Notes under the pieces: model-generated | Databases searched by the model: none | What the model was told of the DNA's origin: nothing | Seen by the model: only the letters and a program-made list of their open reading frames with translations | Origin: Chloroflexota bacterium | Lineage (GTDB): Bacteria > Chloroflexota > Dehalococcoidia > SZUA-161 > JAUWZY01 | DNA length: 6,570 nucleotides | Assembly: GCA_030615045.1 (NCBI GenBank) | Contig: JAUWZY010000053.1 | Location: 1 to 6,570 of the forward strand | Direction: 5' to 3' | Translations under genes and position numbers: made by a program | Part shown: positions 5,820 through 6,570 of the stretch, piece by piece | Numbering within the stretch: the first letter of the stretch is position 1 | How the letters are laid out: each line of letters starts with the position of its first letter

Positions 5820-6570
5820 CTGCCCCTCCCTGGTGAAGTTGGTCAAGCTTTTGCTTTATTTTCAGCACCTCCGCCACCACCTCAGGGTCGATATCGAAGA
5901 CACTTGTCCCTTTAAGGTCCGCTTCGATGATCTCGGGATTGTAGTTGATGAAGCCGAGGAGCTCAAATTGGGGCAAGTTCTCCATGATAAAACGGCGGTT
6001 GTCCTCGGTAGCGACTTTATTACCCACGACATAGCAGCTCTCGATCCCGATATCCTTTGCCAGATCCTTTATCGCCCTGGCTGTTTCCAGGCTTCTTCTC
6101 CCCGGCTCAACGACCACGATGAAGGCATCTACCGCTTGTGCTGTGCCTCGACCCAGATGCTCAATGCCTGCGTCCATGTCGAGGATCACCACATCCGATT
6201 CCCTGAGCAGGAGATGGTTCATCAGGCTCCTTAGAAGCGCGCTCTCGGGGCACATGCAGCCGCTGCCACCCTTTTTCACCGTGCCCATGACCAGTAGCTT
6301 AATCCCTTCCTTGCTCAGGGAAAAGCGCCCGGGGATGTCATCGACTCGAGGGTTGAGCTTGAAGAATGGGGCTGGCGTACCTGGCATGGCCCCGGTTCGC
6401 TCCTCTATTAACTCCTTCATCTCGGCGATGGGGGTGATGCGGCGCATCTCCTCGGCAGAGATGCCAAGGGCAGTGCCGAGGTTGGCATCGGGGTTGGCAT
6501 CGATAGCCAGAACAGCCTTGCCCTCAGCGGCATAGATTCGAGACAAGAGCGCGGCCAGGGTGGTTTTGCC
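5812..6570 (-). CDS. cooC: CooC-type CODH nickel-insertion ATPase, N-terminus outside the window
   Basis: MinD/ParA-like P-loop ATPase of the CooC family, whose studied members deliver or insert nickel into the C-cluster of carbon monoxide dehydrogenase. The visible 252 residues start inside the Walker A motif: the edge reads GKTTLAALLSRIYAAEGK, so the frame continues past 6570 and the TTG at 6546 is not the start. Only about ten residues should be missing. Other landmarks (numbered from the visible G): AIDANPDANLG (22-32, typical of CooC), the cysteine pair in GCMCPE (Cys105, Cys107; in CooC the CxC pair binds metal at the dimer interface), Walker B-like VVILDMDAGIEHLGRGT (127-143), and VVGNKV (181-186, nucleotide-base region). 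The TAA stop at 5814-5812 overlaps the pgk start by 8 bases. No CODH subunit is in view; the target enzyme and the operon promoter should lie at higher coordinates or elsewhere. A more general CODH/ACS accessory ATPase (AcsF-like) is the main alternative. Confidence 0.9.
   Translation of the reverse strand, partial: GKTTLAALLSRIYAAEGKAVLAIDANPDANLGTALGISAEEMRRITPIAEMKELIEERTGAMPGTPAPFFKLNPRVDDIPGRFSLSKEGIKLLVMGTVKKGGSGCMCPESALLRSLMNHLLLRESDVVILDMDAGIEHLGRGTAQAVDAFIVVVEPGRRSLETARAIKDLAKDIGIESCYVVGNKVATEDNRRFIMENLPQFELLGFINYNPEIIEADLKGTSVFDIDPEVVAEVLKIKQKLDQLHQGGAGE
5823..5831 (-). promoter_or_regulatory. Shine-Dalgarno region that decides the pgk start
   Basis: On the minus strand AGGGAGGGG occupies 5831-5823, three bases before the GTG at 5819 (five bases if GGAGG is taken as the core). 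It lies inside the last codons of cooC and downstream of the alternative ATG at 5846, so it supports the GTG and not the ATG. Confidence 0.75.

Noticed and set aside
5812..6546. Taking the TTG at 6546 as the cooC start
   Set aside because: The frame stays open upstream to the window edge and reads GKTTLAAL, the end of the Walker A motif; an ATPase starting at 6546 would lack its P-loop.

Overview
The window is one compact, single-direction gene cluster: everything supportable lies on the minus strand, so transcription runs from high to low coordinates. In transcription order it holds a CooC-type nickel-insertion ATPase (5' end cut off by the window edge), phosphoglycerate kinase (pgk), an archaeal-type cofactor-independent phosphoglycerate mutase (apgM), triosephosphate isomerase (tpiA), tRNA dimethylallyltransferase (miaA), diaminopimelate epimerase (dapF), and an unrecognised AT-rich gene that runs off the low-coordinate end. 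No gap between genes exceeds about 15 bases. Two junctions are ATGA overlaps (tpiA/miaA and miaA/dapF), one is an 8-base overlap (cooC/pgk) and one has a single spacer base (pgk/apgM). This looks like one operon with translational coupling. No promoter, terminator, RNA gene, CRISPR array or insertion sequence is visible.

How the genes fit together: pgk, apgM and tpiA are three central steps of the triose part of glycolysis/gluconeogenesis. CooC-family proteins mature the nickel site of carbon monoxide dehydrogenase or CODH/acetyl-CoA synthase. An anaerobe that fixes carbon by the Wood-Ljungdahl route and builds sugars by gluconeogenesis would have reason to place them together; this link is inferred. 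miaA (tRNA A37 prenylation) and dapF (lysine/diaminopimelate pathway) are housekeeping passengers.

Organism: an anaerobic bacterium with CO/acetyl-CoA metabolism. Bacterial miaA and dapF exclude an archaeon, while the mutase is of the archaeal (ApgM) type. The gene set and protein style remind me of Chloroflexota of the Dehalococcoidia type, but this is an impression and no marker gene here proves it.

Points that most deserve attention: the unrecognised minus-strand gene at 1-877, with a perfect Shine-Dalgarno site, much lower GC than its neighbours and an in-frame 15-bp tandem duplication; a Gly-to-Ala change in the MiaA P-loop; and a likely GTG start for pgk, 27 bases inside the longest reading frame.
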